Source: Myxococcales bacterium (lineage in GTDB: Bacteria; Myxococcota_A; Polyangia; Haliangiales; Haliangiaceae). Taken from it: a DNA stretch of 64,000 nucleotides. Of the stretch, positions 51,181 to 63,048 are shown piece after piece. The notes beneath the pieces are model-generated. The model saw only the letters and a list, made by a program, of their open reading frames with translations, searched no databases and was not told where the DNA came from. The stretch is from NCBI GenBank assembly GCA_016717005.1, contig JADJUF010000007.1, forward strand, positions 626,001 through 690,000, given 5' to 3'. How positions within the stretch are numbered: position 1 is the first letter of the stretch; every line of letters begins with the position of its first letter. Position numbers and translations under genes: made by a program.

Positions 51181-51696
51181 ATGGCATCGTCGCGCTGGAC
51201 CGCGGCCGCCGGGCTCGGGCTCGCGGCCGCCATGCTGATCGCCGCGGCGACCTCGTCGCGCTGGCTCGTCGCCGAGGTGCACTCGTTCCAGGCCAACGCC
51301 AGCCTGCAGATCGGCCTCACCAGCCTCAAGGCGTGCGTCACGACCACGCTCGGCAGCCAGTGCGAGCGCGCGGCGTGGACCGACTTCCCGGGCGGCACCA
51401 ACGCCTCGACGTGGATGTGGATGGGGCGGCTGATCTTCTTCGTGAGCCTGGCGGCGGCGCTGGGCCTGGTCGTCCTCGGCGGCCTGGCCGTGACCGAGGT
51501 CGAGCTGCACGCGCCGGTGCCGCTGCCGCGCATCGTGCTGTGGATGTGCCTGGCGATCCTGCCGCTCATGATCGGCTACTGGCTGTTCCCGCCCAGCGGG
51601 TTGAGCCAGCTCGAGGCCGGCCGCGGCTTCGCGCTGGGCGCGCTGGGCACGCTGGCGGGCGCGTTCACGGCCTGGCGCCAGCTCCCGGACGAGTGA
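51181..51696 (+). CDS. Hypothetical four-TM membrane protein
   Basis: 171 residues, ATG 51181, nine bases after the ggt stop. Four hydrophobic segments at about 8-27, 80-103, 118-137 and 146-162. Between the first two is an external loop with two Cys (LKACVTTTLGSQCERAAW) and a WTDFPGG, a layout reminiscent of claudin-like four-helix proteins. No family is certain. Close spacing suggests co-transcription with ggt. Confidence 0.65.
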   Translation: MASSRWTAAAGLGLAAAMLIAAATSSRWLVAEVHSFQANASLQIGLTSLKACVTTTLGSQCERAAWTDFPGGTNASTWMWMGRLIFFVSLAAALGLVVLGGLAVTEVELHAPVPLPRIVLWMCLAILPLMIGYWLFPPSGLSQLEAGRGFALGALGTLAGAFTAWRQLPDE

Positions 51697-51733
51697 TCGG
51701 CCCCGGCGGCGCTGGGCGCGCGCGGCGCCCGCG

Positions 51734-52663
51734 CTACTTGCGCGCGACGAAGTCGATCGACGTGATCGCCAGCTGCTCGCGGGTGTACTTCGCGAACTCG
51801 GGGTGCACGGTGATCCGGTCGAGCTGGGCCAGGCGCTCGGGCTTGGCCCGCGACGTGTCGAGCGCGATCGTGAAGCCGCCCGCGATGGCGAGCTCGGTGA
51901 AGTCGGGCGCGCGCAGCCGGTTCTGGTACAGGAACCGGTTCTGCCACTTGGCGAACCGCGCCGACGAGTACGACAGGTAGTGGAGCTGATCGATCTTGCC
52001 GTCGCCGTAGGCGTAGTGGTCGCCGCAGTTGACGCCGTGGATCATCACGCCGCCGGCCGGCAAGAGCCGCTTCGCCTCGGCGAAGATCGCCGCGATCACC
52101 GGGCCCGGCACGTGCTCGAGCACGCTGTTCGAGAAGACGATGTCGATCGAGCCGTCGGCCAGGGTCGTGGCGCTGGCGTCGGCCGGGGCGTGGTACTCGA
52201 CCACGCCGTCGGTCGCGGCCGTGACGTCGGCGCCCCCGGCCAGGGCCCGCGCGACCTTGGCCAGGCGGTGCTCGACGTCGCCGGCGCTGACCCCGGCGGT
52301 CGCGGCCAGCACGTCGATGTGCGCGGGCACCGCCAGCACCTCGACGCACTGCCGGGTCAACGCCGGGCGCAGGTAGCGGTTGAGATCGACCGTGACCACG
52401 CGCGCGGCGCCGGCCGCGTACAGCGCGAACGGAAACAGCGTGTACCAGCCGGACCCGATCTCGAGCATGCGCGCGCCGGGGACCTGGACCCCGCACTGCC
52501 GCAGCATGTCGACCATGACCCGCCAGTCGTCGACCTTGATCGTCATCTCGCGGGTGACGTTGCGGAGGCCGCCGGCCCGCCGCTGGAGCTGGTAGTGCAG
52601 CTCGTCGCCGCGGGGGACGACACCCAAGACCTTCTGGATCGCGCCCTTGATGCGCCAGTGCAT
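51734..52663 (-). CDS. Class I SAM-dependent methyltransferase
   Basis: 309 residues from ATG 52663. The Rossmann SAM site is RMLEIGSGWYTLFPF (about 66-80), with acidic VVTVDLNRYL following, and a later IDIVFSNSVLEHVPGP typical of class I methyltransferases. The C-terminal part (QNRFLYQNRLRAPDFTEL, GGFTIAL) resembles UbiE/sugar or lipid methyltransferases, but no substrate can be assigned. The N-terminal 55 residues are basic and precede the fold. Divergent from the biotin carboxylase gene with about 185 bp between. Confidence 0.75.
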   Translation of the reverse strand: MHWRIKGAIQKVLGVVPRGDELHYQLQRRAGGLRNVTREMTIKVDDWRVMVDMLRQCGVQVPGARMLEIGSGWYTLFPFALYAAGAARVVTVDLNRYLRPALTRQCVEVLAVPAHIDVLAATAGVSAGDVEHRLAKVARALAGGADVTAATDGVVEYHAPADASATTLADGSIDIVFSNSVLEHVPGPVIAAIFAEAKRLLPAGGVMIHGVNCGDHYAYGDGKIDQLHYLSYSSARFAKWQNRFLYQNRLRAPDFTELAIAGGFTIALDTSRAKPERLAQLDRITVHPEFAKYTREQLAITSIDFVARK

Positions 52664-52848
52664 TGCGCGCCGGACCTTACACGAACACCGGGCCGCTCGC
52701 CGCCACCCCGGCCCGGCTCCGCGCGCGCAGGCGGCGCGGCCGGGGGCGACCGTCCGGCGCGGTCCGTGAACCGCGGTCGCGCGCCCAGCCGCCACCGGCC
52801 AGGTCTGGCGCCAGACCGGCGCGATGACTCGGTGTAGATTCTGCGCCG

Positions 52849-54390
<1,542 letters not shown>

Positions 54391-54606
54391 CCCGATCCGC
54401 GCTCGGCGCGGGCCCGGCCTGACGGCGGCGGGAGGATCGATCATACGCCCGGGACCGGGCTGGTCAACGACGAAGCGTGCGACGAACGCACGCATCGTGA
54501 CGATCGCGCGTTGCGTGCGCGCGAGCGATTGCCAAGCGGGTGCACGGTGGGTAGAACCGCGCCGAGTTTCGGCTCGCCGCGCCACCCGTCACCAGGACCA
54601 GCAGCC

Positions 54607-56208
<1,602 letters not shown>

Positions 56209-56229
<21 letters not shown>

Positions 56230-56735
56230 CCGCCGCGCCGAGCGCGCACCGACCGGCCCCGCGCCGCGCGCTGACCGCCGCGCCGAGCGCGCACCGACCG
56301 GCCCCGCGCCGCGCGCTGACCGACCGGCGCTGACCGACCGGCGCCGCGGCCCGCGCTGACCGACCGACGCTGACCGTCCCGGCGCCGCGGCCCGCGCTGA
56401 CCGACCGACGCTGACCGACCGGCCCCGCGCCGCGCGCTGACCGACCACGCTGACCGACCGGCGCCGCGGCCCGCGCTGACCGACCACGCTGACCGTCCCG
56501 GCGCCGCGGCCCGCGCTGACCGACCACGCTGACCGTCCCGGCGCCGCGGCCCGCGCTGACCGACCGACGCCGCGGCCCGCGCTGACCGACCGGCGCCGCG
56601 GCCCGCGCTGACCGACCACGCTGACCGACCGGCGCCGCGGCCTGACCGACCGACGCTGACCGACCGGCGCCGCGGCCCGCGCTGACCGACCACGCTGACC
56701 GACCGGCGCCGCGGCCCGCGCTGAGCGGCGTCTCG
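56209..56735 (+). repeat. Degenerate tandem repeat tract seeded by the pyrG 3' end
   Basis: A first block of 45-bp units runs through the pyrG stop: CCGCGCCGCGCGCTGACC, then GCCGCGCCGAGCGCGC, then ACCGACCGG. It changes after 56320 to a shorter motif, CGCCGCGGCCCGCGCTGACC followed by GACC or ACGCTGACC, repeated about a dozen times. All three minus-strand frames stay open because the units avoid stops, giving false Ser/Arg/Gly-rich proteins. No gene is supported. Confidence 0.85.
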
Positions 56736-56890
56736 GCGCCGCGCCCCGACCGGCACAGAGGCCCCGACCCGCGTTCAACCACCCGGCACCGCAGACCTTT
56801 GTTGCTCGCCCGCCATGGACCAGGGACACCGGGGATCCTGCGAACAATGCTGTTGACGTCCGCGGATTAGCAACATCGGTGCCACGAGCG

Positions 56891-56920
56891 TAGACACGAC
56901 TTCGGTGGTTCGCGTACAGT
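56891..56920 (+). promoter_or_regulatory. Candidate sigma-70-type promoter for rpoN
   Basis: TAGACA at 56891-56896 and TACAGT at 56915-56920 with 18 bp between, in the only clearly AT-richer stretch upstream of rpoN. It would leave a leader of about 85 bases containing a ribosome-binding site. This is a pattern match to the sigma-70 consensus only. Confidence 0.35.
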
Positions 56921-56994
56921 CGGGGTCGTTGGCTCATGCCAACTTCGGGCCAGCGGGAAAACGGTCCCGGCCGAAAGCTCAACCGTACGGAATC

Positions 56995-57001
56995 AAAGGA
57001 G
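56995..57001 (+). promoter_or_regulatory. Ribosome-binding site deciding the rpoN start
   Basis: AAAGGAG lies eight bases before ATG 57010. It supports that start over the in-frame upstream GTG near 56905, which would lie within or before the candidate promoter. Confidence 0.7.
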
Positions 57002-57009
57002 TATCGCCC

Positions 57010-58524
57010 ATGGGCATGGAGATGCGCCAAGAGCTGCGACTGAGTCAGCAGCTCGTCATGACGCCTCAGCTCCAGCAGGCGATCAAGCTGCTTCAGCTCT
57101 CGCGGATGGAGCTCGTGGACATGGTCCACGAGGAGATGCTCGAGAACCCGATCCTCGAAGACGACTTCGAGGTCTCGGCCGAGCAGGGCAAGGAGCGGGA
57201 GCTGCTGGGCGGCGACGACCAGCTGGCGATGCAGATGGAGCGGGCCGGCAACACCGAGACCCCGCTCGAGCAGCCGACGATCGAGAACGCGAACCAGGTC
57301 GAGGTCAAGGCCGACGGCACCGCCGTCAACGAGATCGACTGGGAGAACTACCTCGACAACTACTCGATGGCGTCGCCGATGCCGTCGTACCGGGGCGACA
57401 GCGAGGACCTGCCGTCGCTCGAGGCCACGCTGACCCGGCCACCGTCGCTGCACGACCACCTGGCCTGGCAGCTCAAGCTGTGCGACCTGACCGATCGCGA
57501 GAAGGAGATCGGCCTCATCATCGTCGGCAACATCGACGCCGACGGCTACTTCAAGGAGCCGACGGTCCCCGAGCTGGCGGCCGACGAGGAGGTCAGCGAG
57601 GAGCTGGTCGAGAAGATCCTCGAGAAGATCCAGACCTTCGACCCGGTCGGGATCGGCGCGCGCAGCCTGGCCGAGTGCATGCTGATCCAGGCGATCGCCG
57701 TCGGCCAGGACGACGACCTCGTCGTCAAGATGATCAAGAGCCACCTCGGCAACTTGATGAAGAAGAACTACCCGGCGATCGTGCGCGACCTCAAGCGCCC
57801 GGCGCCGGCGCCGCAGCTCGACATCGAGGAGATCTACGAGGCCGCCAAGGTCATCATGGACTTCGATCCGCGCCCGGGTCGGCAGTACGCCTCCGACGAC
57901 GCCCACTACATCACCCCGGACGTCTACATCCACAAGGTCGGCGACAAGTTCTTCGTCGTGCCCAACGACGACGGCCTGCCCAAGCTGAAGATCGCCAACT
58001 TCTACAAGGCGGCGATGGGCTCGGGCGACAAGTCCAAGGAGTACGTCCAGGACAAGATGCGCTCGGCGCAGTGGCTGATCCGCTCGATCCAGCAGCGCCA
58101 GCGCACGATCATCAAGGTCGCCGAGTCGATCCTGAAGTTCCAGCGCGAGTTCTTCGACAAGGGCATCGCGCACCTCAAGCCGCTGATCCTCCGCGACATC
58201 GCCGAGGACATCGGCATGCACGAGTCGACGGTGTCGCGCGTGACGACGAACAAGTACGTGCACACGCCCCAGGGCATCTACGAGCTGAAGTTCTTCTTCA
58301 ACTCGGGCATCTCGTCGTCGTCGGGCGACGACCTCGCCTCGCAGGCGGTCAAGTCCAAGATCAAGGAGCTGGTCGACGCCGAGGACGCCAAGCGCCCGCA
58401 CAGCGACCAGAAGATCGTCGAGCTGCTCAAGAAGGGCGGCATCAACATCGCCCGCCGCACCGTCGCCAAGTACCGCGAGCAGATGGGCATCCTGTCGTCG
58501 AGCCAGCGCAAGAAGGTCTTCTGA
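57010..58524 (+). CDS. rpoN: RNA polymerase sigma-54 factor
   Basis: 504 residues. Region I is Gln/Leu-rich (ELRLSQQLVMTPQLQQAIKL), followed by an acidic linker. The core-binding domain has DIEEIYEAAKVIMDFDPRPG, and the C-terminal DNA-binding part has DIAEDIGMHESTVSRVTTNK and the RpoN box ARRTVAKYRE near the end. Sigma-54 reads -24/-12 promoters with activator ATPases; none of these activators is in the window. It is usually linked to hpf-ptsN, which here lie 12.5 kb away. Start from the RBS at 56995. Confidence 0.97.
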   Translation: MGMEMRQELRLSQQLVMTPQLQQAIKLLQLSRMELVDMVHEEMLENPILEDDFEVSAEQGKERELLGGDDQLAMQMERAGNTETPLEQPTIENANQVEVKADGTAVNEIDWENYLDNYSMASPMPSYRGDSEDLPSLEATLTRPPSLHDHLAWQLKLCDLTDREKEIGLIIVGNIDADGYFKEPTVPELAADEEVSEELVEKILEKIQTFDPVGIGARSLAECMLIQAIAVGQDDDLVVKMIKSHLGNLMKKNYPAIVRDLKRPAPAPQLDIEEIYEAAKVIMDFDPRPGRQYASDDAHYITPDVYIHKVGDKFFVVPNDDGLPKLKIANFYKAAMGSGDKSKEYVQDKMRSAQWLIRSIQQRQRTIIKVAESILKFQREFFDKGIAHLKPLILRDIAEDIGMHESTVSRVTTNKYVHTPQGIYELKFFFNSGISSSSGDDLASQAVKSKIKELVDAEDAKRPHSDQKIVELLKKGGINIARRTVAKYREQMGILSSSQRKKVF

Positions 58525-58557
58525 GCTACTTGGAGGAGCTTTCTGGGGCCGCGGGGG

Positions 58558-59841
58558 CTACTTCCGGCGGCGCTTCTTCGGCTGCTCGCGGGCGTAGTCG
58601 AACCAGGGCGGATCGGGGTGGGCGGCGTCGCGGACGCGCAGCACGACGGCGTCGTCGACGGCGACCTCGGCCTCGGACCAGCCGTCGGGCATGGCCGGGC
58701 CGACCCAGGCGTACAGCGCCCGGGCGTCGCGCGGCGCGAGGTTGACGCAGCCGTGGCTCTTCCGGTCGCCGAAGCGATCGTGCCAGTAGGCCGCGTGCAG
58801 GTACAGGCCGCGCTTCCAGCGCAGCGCCCAGGGCACCTCGCCGACGTCGTACTGCTGGGCCTCGTCGGCCTCGGCCGCCATGCCGGTGGTCGCGGCCTTG
58901 GCGACGATCCGGTAGACGCCGACCGGCGTGGTCCTGGCGCGGCGCCCGGTCGACACCAGGGTCACGTAGACCGGGGTCGCGCCCTGGTACGCGACCAGGG
59001 TCTGCTGATCGAGGTCGACGTCGATCCACGGCGCGTCGGCGGCCAGCCCGGCCGGCCGCGGCATGACGGTCACCAGCCGCAGCTCGCGCGCACGGACCCA
59101 GGCGCGGTCGCCGAGCTCGACCCAGTCGCCCCGCACCGACCGCACCCACACCACCTCGCGCGGGTCGCGGCGCCCGACCTCGACGGCGCTCGCGGCGGGC
59201 GTGGCGCGCACCACCGCCGGGTGCTCGGGACCGACGAACGCCAATGGCCACGGCGCCAGGGTCGTGCGCAGATCGAGCCCGGCGAACCGCGACGGCGCCA
59301 GCGGCCGCAGCTCGGAAGACGGCACCAGGCCCTTGTTGGTGCGCTGGTAGTCGAGGCCGTCGACCTCGACCTCGCCGAGGCTGCGCACCATGACGTGGCT
59401 CGACAGCAGCGTGGGCTCGTCGGCGCGGACCGCCGCGGGGTCGCGGTACGCGGGCGTGTCGTCGGCGACCACGTCGAAGTACACGCCCGGCACGAGCGCG
59501 CCCGGCGCCACCGCGGGCTGGGGCACGCCGCCCGGCGGCGCGGCCCGCGGCGCCAGCGCCTGCGCGCACAGGTAGCCGGCCGGCGCGATCGCGACCCAGG
59601 TCCGGCACCGCCGGTCGCCCTCGACCAGCGCGGTCCACGCCACCCGGGTGCCGGCCACGATCTTGCCCAGCACCGCGGCGTCGCGGGCGGGCGCGGCGAC
59701 GACGTGGCTGGTGGTGGTCACCTCGAGCGCGGTGGTGTCATCGGGCCAGCCCAGGCTGGTCGGCGTCGGCGGGGCGACCAGATCGTCGGCGCGCGCGGTC
59801 CCGAGCGCGCACGCCAGCAGCGCCGCCGCAGCGCACCTCAC
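58558..59841 (-). CDS. L,D-transpeptidase (YkuD domain), exported
   Basis: About 427 residues from GTG 59841, chosen because it leads straight into a signal peptide (RCAAAALLACALGTARA). After about 250 residues of SH3-like or unassigned sequence, the YkuD domain starts at WIDVDLDQQTLVAYQGATPV and contains LHAAYWHDRFG and the catalytic SHGCVNL (Cys about 364). It crosslinks peptidoglycan or attaches proteins to it. An in-frame GTG at 59907, one repeat unit upstream, would add 22 residues. The third copy (59969) overlaps the pdxA stop but is out of frame. Convergent with rpoN. Confidence 0.85.
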   Translation of the reverse strand: MRCAAAALLACALGTARADDLVAPPTPTSLGWPDDTTALEVTTTSHVVAAPARDAAVLGKIVAGTRVAWTALVEGDRRCRTWVAIAPAGYLCAQALAPRAAPPGGVPQPAVAPGALVPGVYFDVVADDTPAYRDPAAVRADEPTLLSSHVMVRSLGEVEVDGLDYQRTNKGLVPSSELRPLAPSRFAGLDLRTTLAPWPLAFVGPEHPAVVRATPAASAVEVGRRDPREVVWVRSVRGDWVELGDRAWVRARELRLVTVMPRPAGLAADAPWIDVDLDQQTLVAYQGATPVYVTLVSTGRRARTTPVGVYRIVAKAATTGMAAEADEAQQYDVGEVPWALRWKRGLYLHAAYWHDRFGDRKSHGCVNLAPRDARALYAWVGPAMPDGWSEAEVAVDDAVVLRVRDAAHPDPPWFDYAREQPKKRRRK

Positions 59842-60010
59842 CGCCGACCTCGGGCGGCGGTCATCCGCACCCTCCAGCGCCAGCAGCGCCGCCGCAGCGC
59901 ACCTCACCGCCGGCCTCGGGCCGCGGTCATCCGCACCGCCAGCGCCAGCGCCGCCGCAGCGCACCTCACCGCCGACCTCGGGCCGCGGTCATCCGCACCG
60001 CCAGCGCCAG
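59821..60010 (-). repeat. Triplicated junction between pdxA and the L,D-transpeptidase gene
   Basis: Three direct copies of about 62-66 bp begin at 59821, 59887 and 59949 (plus-strand CGCCGCCGCA, then GCGCACCTCACCGCC, then ACCTCGGG). Each contains a minus-strand GTGA, the stop-start overlap of pdxA and the transpeptidase gene. Only the outermost copy (59966-59969) holds the true pdxA stop, and the innermost holds the best transpeptidase start. Confidence 0.85.
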
Positions 60011-60916
60011 CGCGGCCGAGGTCGAGGCCGACCGCGCCCGGCCGGTGCCGGCCAGATCGTACGCGGTGCCGTGGTCCGGCGAGGTCCGCACGATCGGCAG
60101 CCCGAGCGTGACGTTGACCGCGTGCTCGAAGTCCACGAGCTTGACCGGGATGAGCGCCTGGTCGTGGTACATCGCGACCAGCCCGTCGTAGCGACCGCCG
60201 ACGGCGTCGCGGAACGCGGCGTCGGGCACGAGCGGCCCGCTGACCACCGCGCGCGCGCCCAGCGCCGTCGCCAGCGCCGCGACCGCCGGCGCGATCACCT
60301 GATCGTCCTCGGCGCCGAGCAGCCCGCCCTCGCCGGCGTGGGGGTTGAGCCCGACCACGCCCAGGCGGATCGGCGCCGGCCGCCCCAGGTCGCGCGCGAG
60401 CGCGTCGGCGAGCAGCCGCCCGACCGCGACGATGCGCGCGGTGGTCAGCGTCGCCGCGACCTCGGCCAGCGGGATGTGGACCGTGGCCAGCGCCACGACC
60501 AGCTGCGGCCCGACGAAGGTCATCGCGACCTCGGCCGCGCCGAACCGCGCCGCCAGCAGCTCGGTGTGCCCCGGGAACGCCAGCCCCGCCCGGCGGGCCC
60601 AGGTCTTCGAGATCGGCGCGGTCACCAGCGCCTGGACGCGCCCGGCCCGGGCCGCCGCGATCGCCGCCTCGAGCCACGCCACCTGGGCCGCGCCCGAGCG
60701 CTCGTCGGGGTGCCCGGGCCGCACCGGCTCGATCGCCGCGCCCTCGCACGGGACCGCCACCGTCACGCCGATGGTCGCCGCCGCCGCGGCCAGCACCCGA
60801 GGATCGCCGAACACGATCACCTGGTCGCGCACCTCGGGCGTCGCCGCCGCCACGGCCGCGGCGACGACCTCCGGGCCGATGCCGGCCGGATCGCCGAGCG
60901 TGATCCCGATCGCCAT
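59966..60916 (-). CDS. pdxA: 4-hydroxythreonine-4-phosphate dehydrogenase
   Basis: 316 residues (or 320 from ATG 60928). Pyridoxal-phosphate biosynthesis enzyme. GITLGDPAGIGPE, VTAPISK, FPGHTELLA, LGVVGLNPHAGEGG, AMYHDQALIPVKL and RTSPDHGTAYDLAG are all family landmarks, including metal-binding His residues. The last 16 residues (ALALAVRMTAARGRR) come from the duplicated junction and are not typical, so the original C-terminus may have been altered. No other pdx gene is near. Divergent from the DUF3108-like gene. Confidence 0.93.
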   Translation of the reverse strand: MAIGITLGDPAGIGPEVVAAAVAAATPEVRDQVIVFGDPRVLAAAAATIGVTVAVPCEGAAIEPVRPGHPDERSGAAQVAWLEAAIAAARAGRVQALVTAPISKTWARRAGLAFPGHTELLAARFGAAEVAMTFVGPQLVVALATVHIPLAEVAATLTTARIVAVGRLLADALARDLGRPAPIRLGVVGLNPHAGEGGLLGAEDDQVIAPAVAALATALGARAVVSGPLVPDAAFRDAVGGRYDGLVAMYHDQALIPVKLVDFEHAVNVTLGLPIVRTSPDHGTAYDLAGTGRARSASTSAALALAVRMTAARGRR

Positions 60917-60987
60917 CACGGCCACCATACCGTCGGGGCTCGCGATTGAACATGGCGGACCCGGCGATCGTCCATCATCGTATCCCC

Positions 60988-61797
60988 ATGCGCGCGCTCG
61001 TCCCCGCCCTCGCCGTGCTCGGCCTGCTCGGCTGCGGCGGCGCGGCCGGCGAGCTGCTCGATCCCGCCGAGCCGACGGCCTCGGGGCCCGAGCCGATCGC
61101 CGCGATCCACGCCGGCGAGAAGATGCGGTTCGAGGTGCGGCTCGCCGGGGTGCTGGCCGGCGAGGCCACGTTCACGACCGTCGAGGTCGACACGCGCGAC
61201 GGCGCCACGACCGCGCGCCTGTCCTCGACCCTGCGCTCGGCCGGCGCGCTGGCCCTGGTCAAGGACGTCCGCGACGACGCCACGACCGTGCTCGACGTCG
61301 ACGCGCTGCGGCCGCGGTCGACGTCGTCGGAGGTCCACGCCGCGCCCCGCGACTACGCGGCCGACACGCGCTTCGTCGGCCGCACCGCCGAGATCGACTT
61401 CCGCCCGACCAAGGGCCCGCCCCAGCACATCGTCTACGACTTCGGCGCGCAGGTCCCGCACGACTCGCACAGCGCGATGGCGACGATGCGGGTGTGGCAG
61501 GATCCGCCCGGCGCGACCCGGACCTTGTGGGTGCTGGGCGGGCGCCGGATCTGGAAGCTCGAGCTGACCCTGCGCGGGACCGAGGTGATCGGCACCTACG
61601 GCGGCAACCAGGCGGCGCTGCGCATCGACGGCGTCGCCAGCCGCGCCTACGCCAACCTCACGCTCGACACGCGCAAGCCGCCGCGGACGTTCTCGCTGTG
61701 GATGTCCGACGACGCCGACCGGGTGCCGTTCCGCGTCGTCGCGGGCACCGAGCTCGGCGACGTGACGATCGATCTGGTCGACTACGTCCGGCCGTGA
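60988..61797 (+). CDS. DUF3108-like lipoprotein
   Basis: 269 residues. Signal peptide MRALVPALAVLGLLGCGGAA with lipobox LLGC. The mature part starts AIHAGEKMRFEVRLAGVLAG and continues with beta-rich repeats (KDVRDDATTVLDVDALRP, YVRP at the end), like the DUF3108 family of periplasmic proteins of unknown function. It converges with the PP2C fusion gene; the stops are 10 bp apart. Confidence 0.7.
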   Translation: MRALVPALAVLGLLGCGGAAGELLDPAEPTASGPEPIAAIHAGEKMRFEVRLAGVLAGEATFTTVEVDTRDGATTARLSSTLRSAGALALVKDVRDDATTVLDVDALRPRSTSSEVHAAPRDYAADTRFVGRTAEIDFRPTKGPPQHIVYDFGAQVPHDSHSAMATMRVWQDPPGATRTLWVLGGRRIWKLELTLRGTEVIGTYGGNQAALRIDGVASRAYANLTLDTRKPPRTFSLWMSDDADRVPFRVVAGTELGDVTIDLVDYVRP

Positions 61798-61807
61798 CCG
61801 CGGCCGC

Positions 61808-63007
61808 TCACGCGCCGCGCGGGGCGACCAGCCGGGCCAGCGCCGCGTACATCGGCTCGGCCAGGTCGGGATCCTCGCCGGCCAGCTCGGCGAAGTCGTC
61901 GCCGCGGATCGCCAGCACCCGGACGTCGTCGACCGCGACCGCGAGCGCGTCGGCGCGGCGCGGCTGGCCCTGGGCCAGGAGCGCCTCGGGGTAGAGCAGC
62001 GTGCCGGTGCCGCTGGTCTCGCCGCCGAGCACGACCTCGCCCGAGAGCAGGACCCAGCCCACCCGGCTGCCGATCGCGGCCTCGGGCAGCACCTCGCCCG
62101 CGGCGAAGTCGCGGTGGACCGCGATGCGGGTCGCGCGCAGGCGCTGCTGCGGCGACAGCGGCTCGAACAGCGGGCACTGGGCCAGCGCCTCGGCGTCGAG
62201 CTGGCGCTGCGCCGCCGGGATCGGGGCGTCGCCGACCTCGACCACCTTGATGACCAGCGCGGTGGCGTTGTCCTCGCCGCCGCGCTCGAGCGCCAGCTCG
62301 ACCAGGCGCTGCGCGGCCCGGGCCGGGCTCGGCTGCGCGACCAGCACCTGGCCGACCTCGGCCTCGCCCACGTACTCGCTGACGCCGTCGGAGCACAGGA
62401 GCAGGCGATCGCCGTCGGACAGCGGCACCAGGAACGTGACGACCTTGGTGTCGTCGCCGAAGCCGAGCGCGTTGGTGATGACGCCCTTCCAGCGGGCGCT
62501 GTTGGCGCCCTCGGCGATCGGCATGCCCGACGCGATCAGCCGGGCCAGGAGCGTGTGGTCCTCGGTCAGCTGCATCGCGATGCCGCCGCGCACCAGGTAC
62601 GCCCGCGAGTCCCCGGCGTGGGCGATCACCGCGTCGCCGCCGGCGATGACCACGCCCGTGAAGGTCGTGCCCATGCCGTGCTTGCCGGTGTCCGCGGCCG
62701 CCTGCTCGCAGATCGTGCGGTGGGCGGCCATGACCCCGCCCTTGACCGCCGACAAGAGCGCGCGGCGATCCTCGAGGGTGCCCGACGTCAGCCACGCCGA
62801 CGCGGCCCGCTGCACCGCGGCCCCGGTCCAGTGCTCGCGCGTGACCCGGACCCCGATCGCGGACGCCACCTCGCCGGCCGCGTGCCCGCCCATGCCGTCG
62901 CACACGATGAAGATGCCGTCGTCGGCCGCGACCAGGTGCGCGTCCTCGTTGTGGTCGCGCACGTTCCCGACGTGGCTCGTCACGGCGGCCACGATCGATG
63001 CCCTCAC
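61808..63007 (-). CDS. PP2C-type protein phosphatase fused to a cyclic-nucleotide-binding domain
   Basis: 399 residues. The N-terminal PP2C domain (about 1-250) has RDHNEDAHLV, FIVCDGMGGHAAGEVAS, IAHAGDSRAYLVRGG, LLLCSDGVSEYV and GGEDNATALVIK, so the metal-binding Asp residues are in place. The C-terminal region (about 265-395) is a cyclic-nucleotide-binding-like fold: CPLFEPLSPQQRLRATRIAV, VLPEAAIGSRVGWVLLSGEV, YPEALLAQGQPRRADALA. It would dephosphorylate Ser/Thr phosphoproteins, with the second domain as a possible cAMP or c-di-nucleotide switch. The Hanks kinase at 25.4 kb is a candidate counterpart. Confidence 0.9.
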   Translation of the reverse strand: MRASIVAAVTSHVGNVRDHNEDAHLVAADDGIFIVCDGMGGHAAGEVASAIGVRVTREHWTGAAVQRAASAWLTSGTLEDRRALLSAVKGGVMAAHRTICEQAAADTGKHGMGTTFTGVVIAGGDAVIAHAGDSRAYLVRGGIAMQLTEDHTLLARLIASGMPIAEGANSARWKGVITNALGFGDDTKVVTFLVPLSDGDRLLLCSDGVSEYVGEAEVGQVLVAQPSPARAAQRLVELALERGGEDNATALVIKVVEVGDAPIPAAQRQLDAEALAQCPLFEPLSPQQRLRATRIAVHRDFAAGEVLPEAAIGSRVGWVLLSGEVVLGGETSGTGTLLYPEALLAQGQPRRADALAVAVDDVRVLAIRGDDFAELAGEDPDLAEPMYAALARLVAPRGA

Positions 63008-63048
63008 GGAGCCCTCGGATCCCGGCGGGGTCGCGCCATCGGGTCGAT

